Positions 18,684 to 27,762 of a DNA stretch of 33,685 nt are shown here, in pieces. This DNA comes from an uncultured beta proteobacterium. GTDB lineage: Bacteria > Pseudomonadota > Gammaproteobacteria > Burkholderiales > SG8-39. Within the stretch, counting starts at the first letter, position 1. Each line of letters starts with the position of its first letter. The notes under the pieces were generated by a model that did no database searches, was not told the DNA's origin, and saw only the letters and a list, made by a program, of their open reading frames with translations. The DNA is taken from the NCBI GenBank assembly GCA_903899705.1, contig CAIUKQ010000128.1:1-33685 (forward strand). The letters are read 5' to 3'. The position numbers and the translations under genes were made by a program.

Positions 18684-19109
18684 ATGACGACTGCTCACGT
18701 AGAAAAATTCGCTGAACTCATAGCTAAAGACCCCGCCCTGTTGGCAAAGCTTGGCTTGGACAAAGTCAATGCGGATGCAGCTGCGGCTGCAGCCAGCGCG
18801 GCACTGTTTATTACCAACGCAGTTAAAGAAGCCAAAGTCCACGGTCTGGAATTCACCAAAGAAGAAGCGCGTGCATTTATGGCAGCGGAAGCAAAAGCAG
18901 AGGCAAGCGGCGAGTTGTCGGATACGCAACTGGACGCAGGCGGGATCTCGGGGGGCAAGACGCCGGAAAGTTACACTCTCGTATTTGATTATGATCACAT
19001 GGCCGACAAGCAGCAGATCGCCCAGATCGAAGCGGGGCCGCAGCACAACCTTGAGAGACTCTCAAAGGTACGCTACACAAAAGACGAGAAAAATGGCGGC
19101 CCTAAATAG
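18684..19109 (+). CDS. Nif11-like leader peptide (candidate RiPP precursor), paralog 1
   Basis: MTTAHVEKFAELIAKDPALLAKLG...FITNAVKEAKVHGLEFTKEEARAFMAAEA...GELSDTQLDAGG: Nif11 leader architecture ending in a Gly-Gly site; SD aaaagg upstream. Confidence 0.85.
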   Translation: MTTAHVEKFAELIAKDPALLAKLGLDKVNADAAAAAASAALFITNAVKEAKVHGLEFTKEEARAFMAAEAKAEASGELSDTQLDAGGISGGKTPESYTLVFDYDHMADKQQIAQIEAGPQHNLERLSKVRYTKDEKNGGPK

Positions 19110-19111
19110 CG

Positions 19112-19172
19112 ATTGGCTTGGACAAAGTCAATGCTGACGCAGCGGCAGCATCAGCCAGCGTGGCAGCGTACT
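19112..19172 (+). pseudogene. Fragment of a third Nif11-like leader gene
   Basis: ttggcttggacaaagtcaatgctgacgcagcggcagcatcagccagcgtggcagcg, near-identical to the interior of both leader genes (IGLDKVNADAAAASASVAA); no start codon region and no GELSD/GG end. Confidence 0.8.
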
Positions 19173-19296
19173 GTTGCGCGGATCAGCCAGCTAAATTTAG
19201 ATTTACATAGTTCCATATCTGGTTGAACCGGTTCTCAGTAACCGCGCCCCGACGACCGCCGTGCAACCCAGTCACCAAGCGTTGAACGTACTGGCG

Positions 19297-19320
19297 GAGC
19301 CGATGCGAGTCGGCTCTTTT
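19297..19320 (+). terminator. Terminator-like hairpin directly upstream of Nif11 paralog 2 (possible attenuator)
   Basis: gagccga-tgcgag-tcggctc followed by tttt; ends 14 nt before the ATG at 19335. Confidence 0.6.
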
Positions 19321-19334
19321 CAAAGGAAAATGCA

Positions 19335-19673
19335 ATGACTACAGCGCACGTAGAGAAATTCGCAGAACTTGTAGCTAAAGACCCCGCCCTGTTGGCAAAC
19401 CTTGGCTTGGACAAAGTCAATGCGGATGCAGATGCTGCATCAGCCAGCGCGGCAGCGTTCATCACCAACGCGGTGAAAGAGGCCAAAGCCCTCGGTCTGG
19501 AATTCACCGTGGATGAAGCACGGGCTTATATTGCTGCAGAAGCAAATGCAGCAGTAAGCGGCGAAATGTCCGACACGCAGCTGGAGACAGTGGCGGGGGG
19601 TAAAGGGGCCAAAAAGCCGCTGCAAGGAAGGGCGAGTGCCTTTGAACGATGGATCGCGAAAAATATAGGTTGA
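19335..19673 (+). CDS. Nif11-like leader peptide (candidate RiPP precursor), paralog 2
   Basis: MTTAHVEKFAELVAKDPALLANLGLDKVNADADAA...GEMSDTQLETVAGG followed by the short basic segment KGAKKPLQGRASAFERWIAKNIG. Confidence 0.9.
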   Translation: MTTAHVEKFAELVAKDPALLANLGLDKVNADADAASASAAAFITNAVKEAKALGLEFTVDEARAYIAAEANAAVSGEMSDTQLETVAGGKGAKKPLQGRASAFERWIAKNIG

Positions 19674-19782
19674 ACGGGAGGGATAGGCTAAACGGAGTAA
19701 GTGGAAAAGCTGCATTAATGGAGCACCCACTGAGCACAAACCGGGTGATCGCATAGGCTCTCACATGAGGAGGAAGGCTGAT

Positions 19783-20814
19783 ATGAGTTCAACGGATCTG
19801 AAGGATGGCGCATACATTTCGCGCCGCAAGGTATTGGGTGGCGTATTGGCATTGGGTGCGGTTGCCGCGGCGGGAATGGTATCGGCGCAGCAGGTGATAC
19901 AGAACTTCGTACCGCCAGGAATGGTGCCGAAGCCCAAGGGGGTGCGCGTATTCATGGATTATGACAAGGACGAGATCGACTGGGCATACGACCAGGCGCC
20001 TTGGGCACGCAATGCAGGAGAAGTGGCCAAGCGCAACGCGCAGAAAAGTGCGGCGGCACTGGAACGCCTCGGCCCACCACGGCGTCTCGCCTATGGCCCG
20101 AAAGATATTGAGAAGCTCGACATCTACACCACGCAGCGGCCGAACGCTCCCATCAACGTCTTTATCCATGGCGGGGCGTGGCAAACCGGCGATGCCAAAG
20201 GTGCCGCATACATGTCGGAGACCTTTGTCGACGCGGGTGGCATTTTCATTGCGCTGGATTTCAACAACGTCGGGGCGGTCGACGGCAATCTGCTGGTTAT
20301 GGCCGACCAGGTACGCCGTGCCGTTGCCTGGGTGAAGAGGAATGCCGCGAGTTTCGGTGGCGATCCCGAGCGGGTCTATGTCTCGGGCACATCCTCGGGC
20401 GCGCATCTAGCGGGGGTTGTACTAACCACCGATTGGCAAAAGGATTTCGGACTCCCTGCCGATACCGTGAAAGGCGGCTTGTGCTGCAGCGGCATGTATG
20501 AGTTGTACCCGGTGAGTCTCTCGGCACGCGCCGGCTACGTGAAGTTCACCCCGGAAATGATCGAGCGTTTGAGTTCCCAACGGCATCTTGACAGGCTGGA
20601 TGTGCCGGTGGTGGTAGCGCATGGGACACTTGAAACACCGGAGTTCCAGCGCCAGAATCGCGAGTTCGCAGCGGCAGTCAAGGCAGCAGGCAAGCCGGTG
20701 ACCCTGCTGGTAGGCCAAGGCTACAACCACTTTGAGATGTTCGAAACTCTGGGTAATCCCTACGGCCTGTTGGGCCGCGCGATGCTAAATCTTATGAAGC
20801 TGCGCCCAGGTTAG
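19783..20814 (+). CDS. Alpha/beta hydrolase (carboxylesterase type) with Tat signal
   Basis: SRRKVLGGVLALGAVAAAG twin-arginine signal; HGGAW oxyanion motif, GTSSGAH nucleophile elbow, GYNHFE histidine. SD gaggagga before ATG 19783. Confidence 0.9.
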   Translation: MSSTDLKDGAYISRRKVLGGVLALGAVAAAGMVSAQQVIQNFVPPGMVPKPKGVRVFMDYDKDEIDWAYDQAPWARNAGEVAKRNAQKSAAALERLGPPRRLAYGPKDIEKLDIYTTQRPNAPINVFIHGGAWQTGDAKGAAYMSETFVDAGGIFIALDFNNVGAVDGNLLVMADQVRRAVAWVKRNAASFGGDPERVYVSGTSSGAHLAGVVLTTDWQKDFGLPADTVKGGLCCSGMYELYPVSLSARAGYVKFTPEMIERLSSQRHLDRLDVPVVVAHGTLETPEFQRQNREFAAAVKAAGKPVTLLVGQGYNHFEMFETLGNPYGLLGRAMLNLMKLRPG

Positions 20815-21028
20815 GGTACAAGGTCTACTCACTCCTGATCCTCTTGGGAATGCGAGCAGGGCGGTCTGTTAGTGGCCTGTGCCGTGCAATGGGGGAGCGT
20901 TCTAGCCGATGCAAGGCCCGCGGCAGCTCGTGAACGTCCGTTTCAGAGCAAAGGCGCGAGTGGAAGTTCATGGCCGGTAAAGGACATCCAATAACCAAGC
21001 TCATTATCGCCTAATGACTTCTTCCGTA

Positions 21029-23389
21029 TCAACCCATCCGAAGATTTTCCACACCATCCCAATCAGGTCCTGGCGGATTGGCGCCAAGTCGCTCACAGCG
21101 TTCAACGTAAATTTGGGATGGCCGGTCAGCATTATTCGCTGCGAGTGCGTCACGAAAAAATTTGGCGGCACGCGACCACTGACACTCCCGGTAATGCCTA
21201 AGACCCTCGGCGAACGCAGGCAGAACAATTTCGCTGCGTGGAAAGGCAAGTTCTGAATAATGTTCCATCACTTCGTAGACAGTTACCGGATTATTCATGC
21301 CGGGCATCCTGGCGATATCAATTTCGCGAAGGCGGATATTCTTTCTCAGACGACTGGCGGTTGTGTCGCAAATAAGCATGCCGACACCATAGAATTTTGT
21401 TGCCGCCTCCAGGCGCTCAGCAAGATTTACCTTTTCGCCGATCACGGTGTAATCGAGGCGCCGCGGCGAACCGATGTTTCCAACGACCACCCGACCCGTG
21501 GCAATTCCGACTCCGATTTTGATGGGTGCGCGACTCGTCGCAGCCCTCTGGGCATTCAAATCACCAAGGGCCCTCACCATCTTAATGCCGACCTCGACAG
21601 CGTCATCCACGTCATCATCGCCCGGAAATACCGACCCGAATACAGCCATAATCATGTCGCCGATATATTTATCCAGTATTCCGTTGTGCGCATAGACCAC
21701 GTCGACCATTCGGCTGAAATACTCATTCAGCGTGGATACGGTCTCGCGCGCGCCCAATTTCTCCGTCATTGAGCTAAATCCGCGAATGTCGGAGAACAAA
21801 ACACTAACTTCACGGTCTACGCCCTCAAGCATCTCGCCATCGTTCTCCAGAACCTTTTCGACCACGGCGCTGCTCATGTAACGCGACATGGTCGTTCTGA
21901 GCCGCTTCTCCAGGGTCACATCCTCGATCACCACAAGAATACCAATTCGCTGGTTATTGGCGTTACGCAAAACCAACAAGGCCACGTTGACAGACACGAC
22001 TGGCCCTTTATCCACTAATAGCTCAATTTCGGTGAGCGTCTGGGTCTTGCCGTCGCTGCCAATTTGCCGGAGTGCGTCGGCAAGCCACGGATTTCTTTTC
22101 TCCAATGTTTCGGCTACCGATTGACCAATCAGTTGTTCGACTGGACAGCGAAGCATCCTTGACCCCGCCTCATTCACCTCCCGGATTGCGCCAACCATGT
22201 CCAGGGTAATCACACCGTTACTCATGCTTCGAAGGATATTCGCCTGATAACTACGCGCCTCGCTGACCTGCTCGAACAGCATAGCGTTTTCGATCGCCAC
22301 GGCGGCTTGGGCCCCTAGCGCAGCCAACCGCCGCGCGTCCGAAGGGGTGAAGGACCCAAGTCGCTTGTTCAGGACTTCGATGACTCCCACCTTGTTGCCG
22401 TTTTTGGTCGTCAGCGGCACTACCAGCATATTTTGGGTCTGGAATCCGGTGCGCTGGTCGACATTTGCATTAAAGCGTTTATCGGATTTGGCATCAGCGA
22501 TGATGATCGGAACGTTGCTGCGAAAGCATTCTCCGGATATTCCCGAATCCGCCGGAATGCGAATCGCGCCACCGACCACGCCGCCGGCGACACGTGAATA
22601 CAGTTCGTTGCTGCGCGAGTCATAGAGAAAAAGCGAACCCCGCGCAGTATCAAGCAGGCGCCTCGCTGTATCGACAATTGTTTCCAGCAGGGGATTAATA
22701 TGGATCTCAGAACCTAGCGCGTTGGAGACTTCGAGAAGTAATACCTCCTCTTGTTGCATACGCGTCATATTTTCATGCATCTGCGCATTTCTCAGAGCGG
22801 CCGAGGCCTGAAGCGAGAGCGCCTCTAGCAGTCTCTGGTCTTCGGCATCGAAAACGCCCTCGCGCTTATTGAGTGCCTGCGTAACGCCAATGGTTTCATC
22901 TGCATTGTCCTTAATTGGCACGCATAGGATGTTACGAGTGACATAGCCGGTCTTCTCGTCGATTTCGCGATTGAATCGGGAGTCCGCGTAAGCGTCAGGG
23001 ATGATTTCCCCCGCTCCCGAAGCGAAAACCGACCCAGCGACGCCTAGGGTACTAGCGAAGCGAACTTCCCCAACGATGCTGTTCTGCATAACGCGCGAGA
23101 ACAATTCCCTGGTTTCGGCATCGTACAGAAACATGGAACTTCGCTCCGCATTGAGCGTCTCGCTAACCACCTCTATTAGTCTTGGAAAAAGCACATCAAG
23201 AGACAATGTGTCGTAGACCCGATTGCCTATGTCGATTAAAGCGGATGCGCGTCGAACAAATTCCGAGATCCTCAGAAAAAGTTGTGCTTTCTCGTGTTCA
23301 GACAATGGATGAAGAAGCACTTCAATGTCGGCCTGATGAAGACGGTGCTCAACAATGTCTCGAATGGTTTCCGCTGGATCGATTGGCAT
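21029..23389 (-). CDS. GAF-GAF-PAS class III adenylate cyclase
   Basis: Two GAF-like repeats (MFLYDAETRELFSRV.. and LFLYDSRSNELYSRV..), PAS-like segment, then VLFSDIRGFSSMTE...LDKYIGDMIMAVFG...LDYTVIGEKVNLAERLE with metal Asp, Lys/Asp base-specificity and Asn/Arg residues. Confidence 0.93.
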   Translation of the reverse strand: MPIDPAETIRDIVEHRLHQADIEVLLHPLSEHEKAQLFLRISEFVRRASALIDIGNRVYDTLSLDVLFPRLIEVVSETLNAERSSMFLYDAETRELFSRVMQNSIVGEVRFASTLGVAGSVFASGAGEIIPDAYADSRFNREIDEKTGYVTRNILCVPIKDNADETIGVTQALNKREGVFDAEDQRLLEALSLQASAALRNAQMHENMTRMQQEEVLLLEVSNALGSEIHINPLLETIVDTARRLLDTARGSLFLYDSRSNELYSRVAGGVVGGAIRIPADSGISGECFRSNVPIIIADAKSDKRFNANVDQRTGFQTQNMLVVPLTTKNGNKVGVIEVLNKRLGSFTPSDARRLAALGAQAAVAIENAMLFEQVSEARSYQANILRSMSNGVITLDMVGAIREVNEAGSRMLRCPVEQLIGQSVAETLEKRNPWLADALRQIGSDGKTQTLTEIELLVDKGPVVSVNVALLVLRNANNQRIGILVVIEDVTLEKRLRTTMSRYMSSAVVEKVLENDGEMLEGVDREVSVLFSDIRGFSSMTEKLGARETVSTLNEYFSRMVDVVYAHNGILDKYIGDMIMAVFGSVFPGDDDVDDAVEVGIKMVRALGDLNAQRAATSRAPIKIGVGIATGRVVVGNIGSPRRLDYTVIGEKVNLAERLEAATKFYGVGMLICDTTASRLRKNIRLREIDIARMPGMNNPVTVYEVMEHYSELAFPRSEIVLPAFAEGLRHYRECQWSRAAKFFRDALAANNADRPSQIYVERCERLGANPPGPDWDGVENLRMG

Positions 23390-24066
23390 GAATTGCGCTT
23401 CTTTGGATGGTATTGCGCCAGCAATCTGGTATTGGATTGTCGATAACAGGACCACTCTACCGCGCAATCCCATTAATTACCTATTGGCCCGAGGCAAGTT
23501 ATATGTCTTGGAGTGGTGCGTCAACCGGCTCAAACGAGCAAGCAGTCTGCTCACCTCCTTCTATCACTGGTGCAACGCGCTGTTCAACAACAGGACCAAA
23601 GAAGCAAATTCCATGCGTCCGTCAAATTTATTGGTTCAACCGCCATGTGTGCTTCCACGCTGTTTGGCTACCTATGGAGAGTGCTGTGCCAGACAATAAG
23701 ATTTCCACAGATGACCGATCTTCGTTCAGCCTGCCGATCCAACAGGCCATCCCATTGCGCGCCGACCGGGTAATCGAATGACCGCTTAGTGGCGAATGGG
23801 AGGCGAGGCTTGTAGGTCCGCAATCGGCCGACTGCACCCTCTGGCCGTCACCTTCCAGTTAAATTCTGGCCAAAGTCCGCTTCCTCAAATGGCGGGCTCA
23901 CCTTCCCGACCCAAATCGGCCACTGGAAATTCTACAAAGCTGCCGCTCAGATGTCGCCAGTGGCATTACGGAAAATCAATCCTGAGTTTTAGGCAGTAGG
24001 CATGAACAAGCTCGGGTGCCAGAGCATTTTATCGGCCCATACGCCTCGCGTGCCGATTCGACTTTC

Positions 24067-24843
24067 CTATCCTTTCCCTCTGTCTGTGAGCCGCCGCCCG
24101 AACATGGAAAAAATGTGATCCCAATCGAGCGCTGAAGCCTGCTTGTCGTAAATATCCCTGTCGGGCAGGGCATAGCCGTGATCCGCGCCCTTGTGCACCT
24201 CAATATGATGCCTGACCTCGCACCCGGCCAGTGCGTGCCCGAGAGCTTCGATCATGGCTGGCGGGGAATGGCGGTCTTTTTCCGCCAAGCCGAAATAGAT
24301 CTCTCCGCGCAGGCGGGGTACTAGCAGGTGAGGCGAATTATCACTGTCGGTCACCAGTGTGGTGGGATGCAGACTGGCCATTGCCCTGAACCGCTCGGGA
24401 TAACGCGCCCCCGCCTGCACCACGTGCCTGCCTCCCTGGCAATAGCCGATGCATCCCATCGCACCGTCGCGAACCGACTCGCTTTTTTCCAGAAACCGCA
24501 GAATCACCGCGGTGTCCTCCATCACCATCTCGTCGGTGAGCTTGTGCATGGGCGCAAGCGCAATCTGCTGCTGCTCTTGGTTGAGCAGGTGAAAGGAAAT
24601 CATCTTGCCGTTCGCATCACGATAGCCGCTGCGTACTTTTCCCTGCCGATAATAGAAATCCGGCACCACGCAGCAGTAACCCGCGCTTGCGATGCGCCGC
24701 GCGAGGTCGTACAACTCTTCACGCACGCCCCAGAAATCCATATAGAGGATCACGCCTGGAATAGGCGCATGTGCCTCCGGGGAGGCAATGAAGACCGGCA
24801 TCTCTGCGCCGTCGGCCGGCACTGGAAACAAGCGTTCTTTCAC
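24067..24843 (-). CDS. Dienelactone hydrolase family protein
   Basis: GCIGYCQGGRHV nucleophile Cys, AEKDRHS Asp, GADHGYALPDRD His. True start probably GTG 24843 (VKERLFPVPADG); the longer ORF to 25353 is antisense extension. Confidence 0.9.
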   Translation of the reverse strand: MKERLFPVPADGAEMPVFIASPEAHAPIPGVILYMDFWGVREELYDLARRIASAGYCCVVPDFYYRQGKVRSGYRDANGKMISFHLLNQEQQQIALAPMHKLTDEMVMEDTAVILRFLEKSESVRDGAMGCIGYCQGGRHVVQAGARYPERFRAMASLHPTTLVTDSDNSPHLLVPRLRGEIYFGLAEKDRHSPPAMIEALGHALAGCEVRHHIEVHKGADHGYALPDRDIYDKQASALDWDHIFSMFGRRLTDRGKG

Positions 24844-24954
24844 TCGGTTCTTTCTATTTTGATGAATGGTGGCATGATTACTCTGCTGCCATTCAGGGTC
24901 AAACAAAAATCTGCCCCTGGCGAATGTCGCAGGCAGCACCAGAGGAGCGCTGCT

Positions 24955-25932
24955 ATGAATCGTATCGCCGGTATCGTAATTGGGGTTGTCATTTTCACGC
25001 TGAGTACAGCCGGGGCCGGGGTTCAGGCGCAATCCTATCCTTCCAAACCGGTGCGGGTGGTGTTCCCGTATCCGGGTGGTTCCTTCGTCGACGTGGTGGG
25101 TCGTCTGGTGACGCAGGGTATGCAGGAAATCCACGGCCAGCCCTTCATCTGGGAGAACCGCGGCGGGGCCAACGGCGTGGTCGGCACGGAACTGGTCGCA
25201 AGGTCGGTGCCCGACGGCTACACAATCTCGTTCAATACCACATCGGGATTTCTGTACAACCCGTTCTTCTACAAAAGCGTGACCTACGATGTGCTGAAGG
25301 ACTTCACCCCAATCACGGTTGCCGTCGACTCTCCCATCACCACGGTGGTGCATTCATCCGTTCCGGTCAATTCAGTGCTGGAACTGGTCGATTATGCCAA
25401 GCGCAATCCCGGCAAGCTCAACTTCGGCAGTTTCGGCAATGGCTCAATCGCCCACATCTATGGCGAATTAATAAAGGCCCAGACCGGTGCGGATATGGTG
25501 CATGTGCCTTTTAAGGGCGCGGCCGCCGTAGTGACCGACCTCTCGGTGGGACGCGTTGAAGTCAGTTTCCTGACGGTGGGTAGCGTTCTTCAGCTCTGGA
25601 AATCGGGCAAGGTGAAAATCCTCGCCATCAACACGCCTAAGCGCTACAAATCGCTGCCGGATCTGCCTGCCATAACCGAAGAGATGCCAAAGATCAACTT
25701 GCTTACCAACTGGATGGGGTTCGTCGCACCAGCTGGGCTGCCCGCATCGATCCTCGCGCGCCTTAACGAATCCATGGTCAGGGTGATGAATTCCCCCGAT
25801 TTTCGCAAGAAGATGGAAGATGTTTACACGGATGTTATTGCCAATCGGCCCGAGGAATTTTCCGCCTTGTTGAAGCGTGAATATGCGCTGGTCGCGCAAC
25901 TGGTGCAGACGGCGGGCATCAAGCCGGAGTAG
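24955..25932 (+). CDS. Bug/TctC family substrate-binding protein
   Basis: Signal peptide then YPSKPVRVVFPYPGGSFVDVVGR...GQPFIWENRGGANGVVGTELVARSVPDGYTI; C-term AGIKPE. Confidence 0.94.
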   Translation: MNRIAGIVIGVVIFTLSTAGAGVQAQSYPSKPVRVVFPYPGGSFVDVVGRLVTQGMQEIHGQPFIWENRGGANGVVGTELVARSVPDGYTISFNTTSGFLYNPFFYKSVTYDVLKDFTPITVAVDSPITTVVHSSVPVNSVLELVDYAKRNPGKLNFGSFGNGSIAHIYGELIKAQTGADMVHVPFKGAAAVVTDLSVGRVEVSFLTVGSVLQLWKSGKVKILAINTPKRYKSLPDLPAITEEMPKINLLTNWMGFVAPAGLPASILARLNESMVRVMNSPDFRKKMEDVYTDVIANRPEEFSALLKREYALVAQLVQTAGIKPE

Positions 25933-25979
25933 CGAGCCATTCAGTGTGAGAACTAACGGCAGTATTGTCCGTTTGAAGG

Positions 25980-26113
25980 TCAATCCTCGATCTTGATGCC
26001 CGCTTCCTCGATCACCATGCGCGAGCGGTCCGACTCTGCCTTGAGAAATTTGGCGAATGCATCACACCCCAGCGGCAGTCCTTCGCCTGCCGCGGCGATC
26101 AGCCGCTTTTGGT
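25980..26113 (-). pseudogene. C-terminal fragment of a further Bug-family gene
   Basis: Minus-strand translation YQKRLIAAAGEGLPLGCDAFAKFLKAESDRSRMVIEEAGIKIED*, a Bug C-terminus (cf. ..AGIKPE); no start or N-terminal domain; not in the ORF track. Confidence 0.7.
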
Positions 26114-26137
26114 AGTCATCGGATGACCCGGTAGCCT

Positions 26138-26285
26138 ACCCAGCAAACCCGGGTATGGCCATCGCCGAACCCTATAGATTCAACATAATTGGTAATGTGC
26201 GCGAAATTGGTCCCCGTATCACGACATGTCAAGGCATCGCACCAGCCGAAGCGCTTTAAGGGCGCGATAGATTTTCTTATCATTT
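26138..26285. repeat. Dispersed ~148-bp repeat, copy A
   Basis: acccagcaaaccc...gattcaacataattgg...gtgcgcgaaattg...caccagccgaagcgctttaagggcgcgatagattttcttatcatt; matches copy B. Confidence 0.85.
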
Positions 26286-26579
26286 CATTCACTGACTCCA
26301 GAATCATGGCGGGAGGCCTGTCGCCTTCAGGTTGCTTCGTGTCCATCCCGGGCTCTCGCGCATTGACTCCATTGCTTCAGCATGACCGAATGCCCGCGCG
26401 ACCCGCCAAGGCAGCGCAGGTGTCAGGTGACAAGCGCTGATGCCAGGTGCGAATTATGTCTCGAGGTCGGCAATCCCTTTGATTGAGCGCTTGTCAGGCC
26501 GGCGACGGAGGCGATATAGTCGCCGGAACGGAGACGATGGTTGCACGCTTCTGTTCCCGGATTATCCAAAGGAGGCGTT

Positions 26580-27596
26580 ATGCAAGGCTCATGGCGTTGT
26601 AGCGTGATGCTGTTGATACTGCTGGTCGCCCCGGGTCTGTCCCATGCGCAGCAACCCAAGCGTTCCATGGCGAAAATCAAGGCGGCGCAGGCATTTACCG
26701 GGGATGTTGCGCAGAATGCAGCGGTGCATGGCGCCATCAGGGCAGGTTATTTCAAGGAAGAGGGGCTGGAAGTTGAAGTCGTCAATTTCCGTTCTTGGAC
26801 CGAACCGGTGCAAGCGCTGGCGAGTGACTCGGCGCAGTTCGCCCTGGGAGCCGCTAGCCTAATCCGCGCGGCAGCGACCACCAGCGCGCCGGTACGGCAG
26901 ATTGCGATGCTTTCCAGCATCTATCCCTACGAGTTTCACGTCAGGCGCGACAGCGGCATCAAGGCGGTGGCGGATCTGCGCGGCAAGACCATCACCACGG
27001 TGCGCCCGGGTGAAACGCTGGATGTGGTGTGGACTCAGATACTTGAGGGTGCCGGCCTGAAGATGTCCGACGTGAAGCGCACCGAAAGCTTCAATGGTTT
27101 GGGCACATTGGTCAGCGGCAGTTCGGACGCTGCCAATATTATCGATACCCTGTTGCCCAAGGCGCGCGCAGCGGGCTTGGTCAAACTGGTGGATTACACC
27201 GAATGGCGCCAGCAAAAGGGGATGATCTCGGGCAATGGCGCCAACCTGGGCTGGGGCACCACGGTAAAGATGCTCAAGGAACACCCCGACGTGGTTCGTG
27301 CCTACCTGCGCGCGCTGGTTAAGGCGACGCTGCGCTTGAAAAATGATCGTGCCTTCGCAGTGGACCTGCTGCAACGCGAGCCATTCAGCCTGGACCGGGA
27401 TACGGCGGCGGAGATCGCCGATCGCAACCGCCCACACTGGATGATTCGCCTGGATTACTCCAAAGGCGATTTGTCATTTGATGCGGAAATGGTGGAGATT
27501 GCGCTGAGCCGTCAAAAGGGGAGCATCGATCTGCGTTCGGTATCAGACGCTGCCCCGGTGAACGAAGTGCTCAAGGAGATGAAGGTTACTTTCTAG
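26580..27596 (+). CDS. ABC transporter substrate-binding protein, NMT1/SsuA-like
   Basis: Signal peptide; GAIRAGYFKEEGLEVEVVNFRSWTEPVQALASDSAQFALGAAS; DLRGKTITTVRPGETLD. SD aaaggagg before ATG 26580. Confidence 0.9.
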   Translation: MQGSWRCSVMLLILLVAPGLSHAQQPKRSMAKIKAAQAFTGDVAQNAAVHGAIRAGYFKEEGLEVEVVNFRSWTEPVQALASDSAQFALGAASLIRAAATTSAPVRQIAMLSSIYPYEFHVRRDSGIKAVADLRGKTITTVRPGETLDVVWTQILEGAGLKMSDVKRTESFNGLGTLVSGSSDAANIIDTLLPKARAAGLVKLVDYTEWRQQKGMISGNGANLGWGTTVKMLKEHPDVVRAYLRALVKATLRLKNDRAFAVDLLQREPFSLDRDTAAEIADRNRPHWMIRLDYSKGDLSFDAEMVEIALSRQKGSIDLRSVSDAAPVNEVLKEMKVTF

Positions 27597-27762
27597 ACGG
27601 GAAGCCAACCTTGCCCGGAGGCGGGTGTCTTCGAACACTGCCTGCGCGGCATCGGTGGCGATCTGCCGGAGCCGCCTCGCACGGCGGGCGCTGTCTCCAC
27701 ACAGACAGGGGCAATCCGGTCGTCTGCCCGTCCATCAGATCGGCCTCAATGGCGATTGGCTT

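Noticed and set aside
9284-23389. Functional link between Fic ('filamentation induced by cAMP') and the adenylate cyclase
   Set aside because: They are more than 10 kb apart, and the name is historical; Fic enzymes are AMP transferases and nothing in the sequence links the two.
24328-24954. N-terminal extension of the 534-aa plus-strand ORF and the reciprocal extension of the minus ORF to 25353
   Set aside because: The true Bug start with signal peptide is 24955 and the hydrolase start is near 24843; the extensions are antisense overlap.
26116-26346. 76-aa minus-strand ORF MDTKQPEGDRPPAMILESVNEM...
   Set aside because: Runs through dispersed repeat A; the equivalent frame in repeat B is interrupted, so coding potential is not supported.
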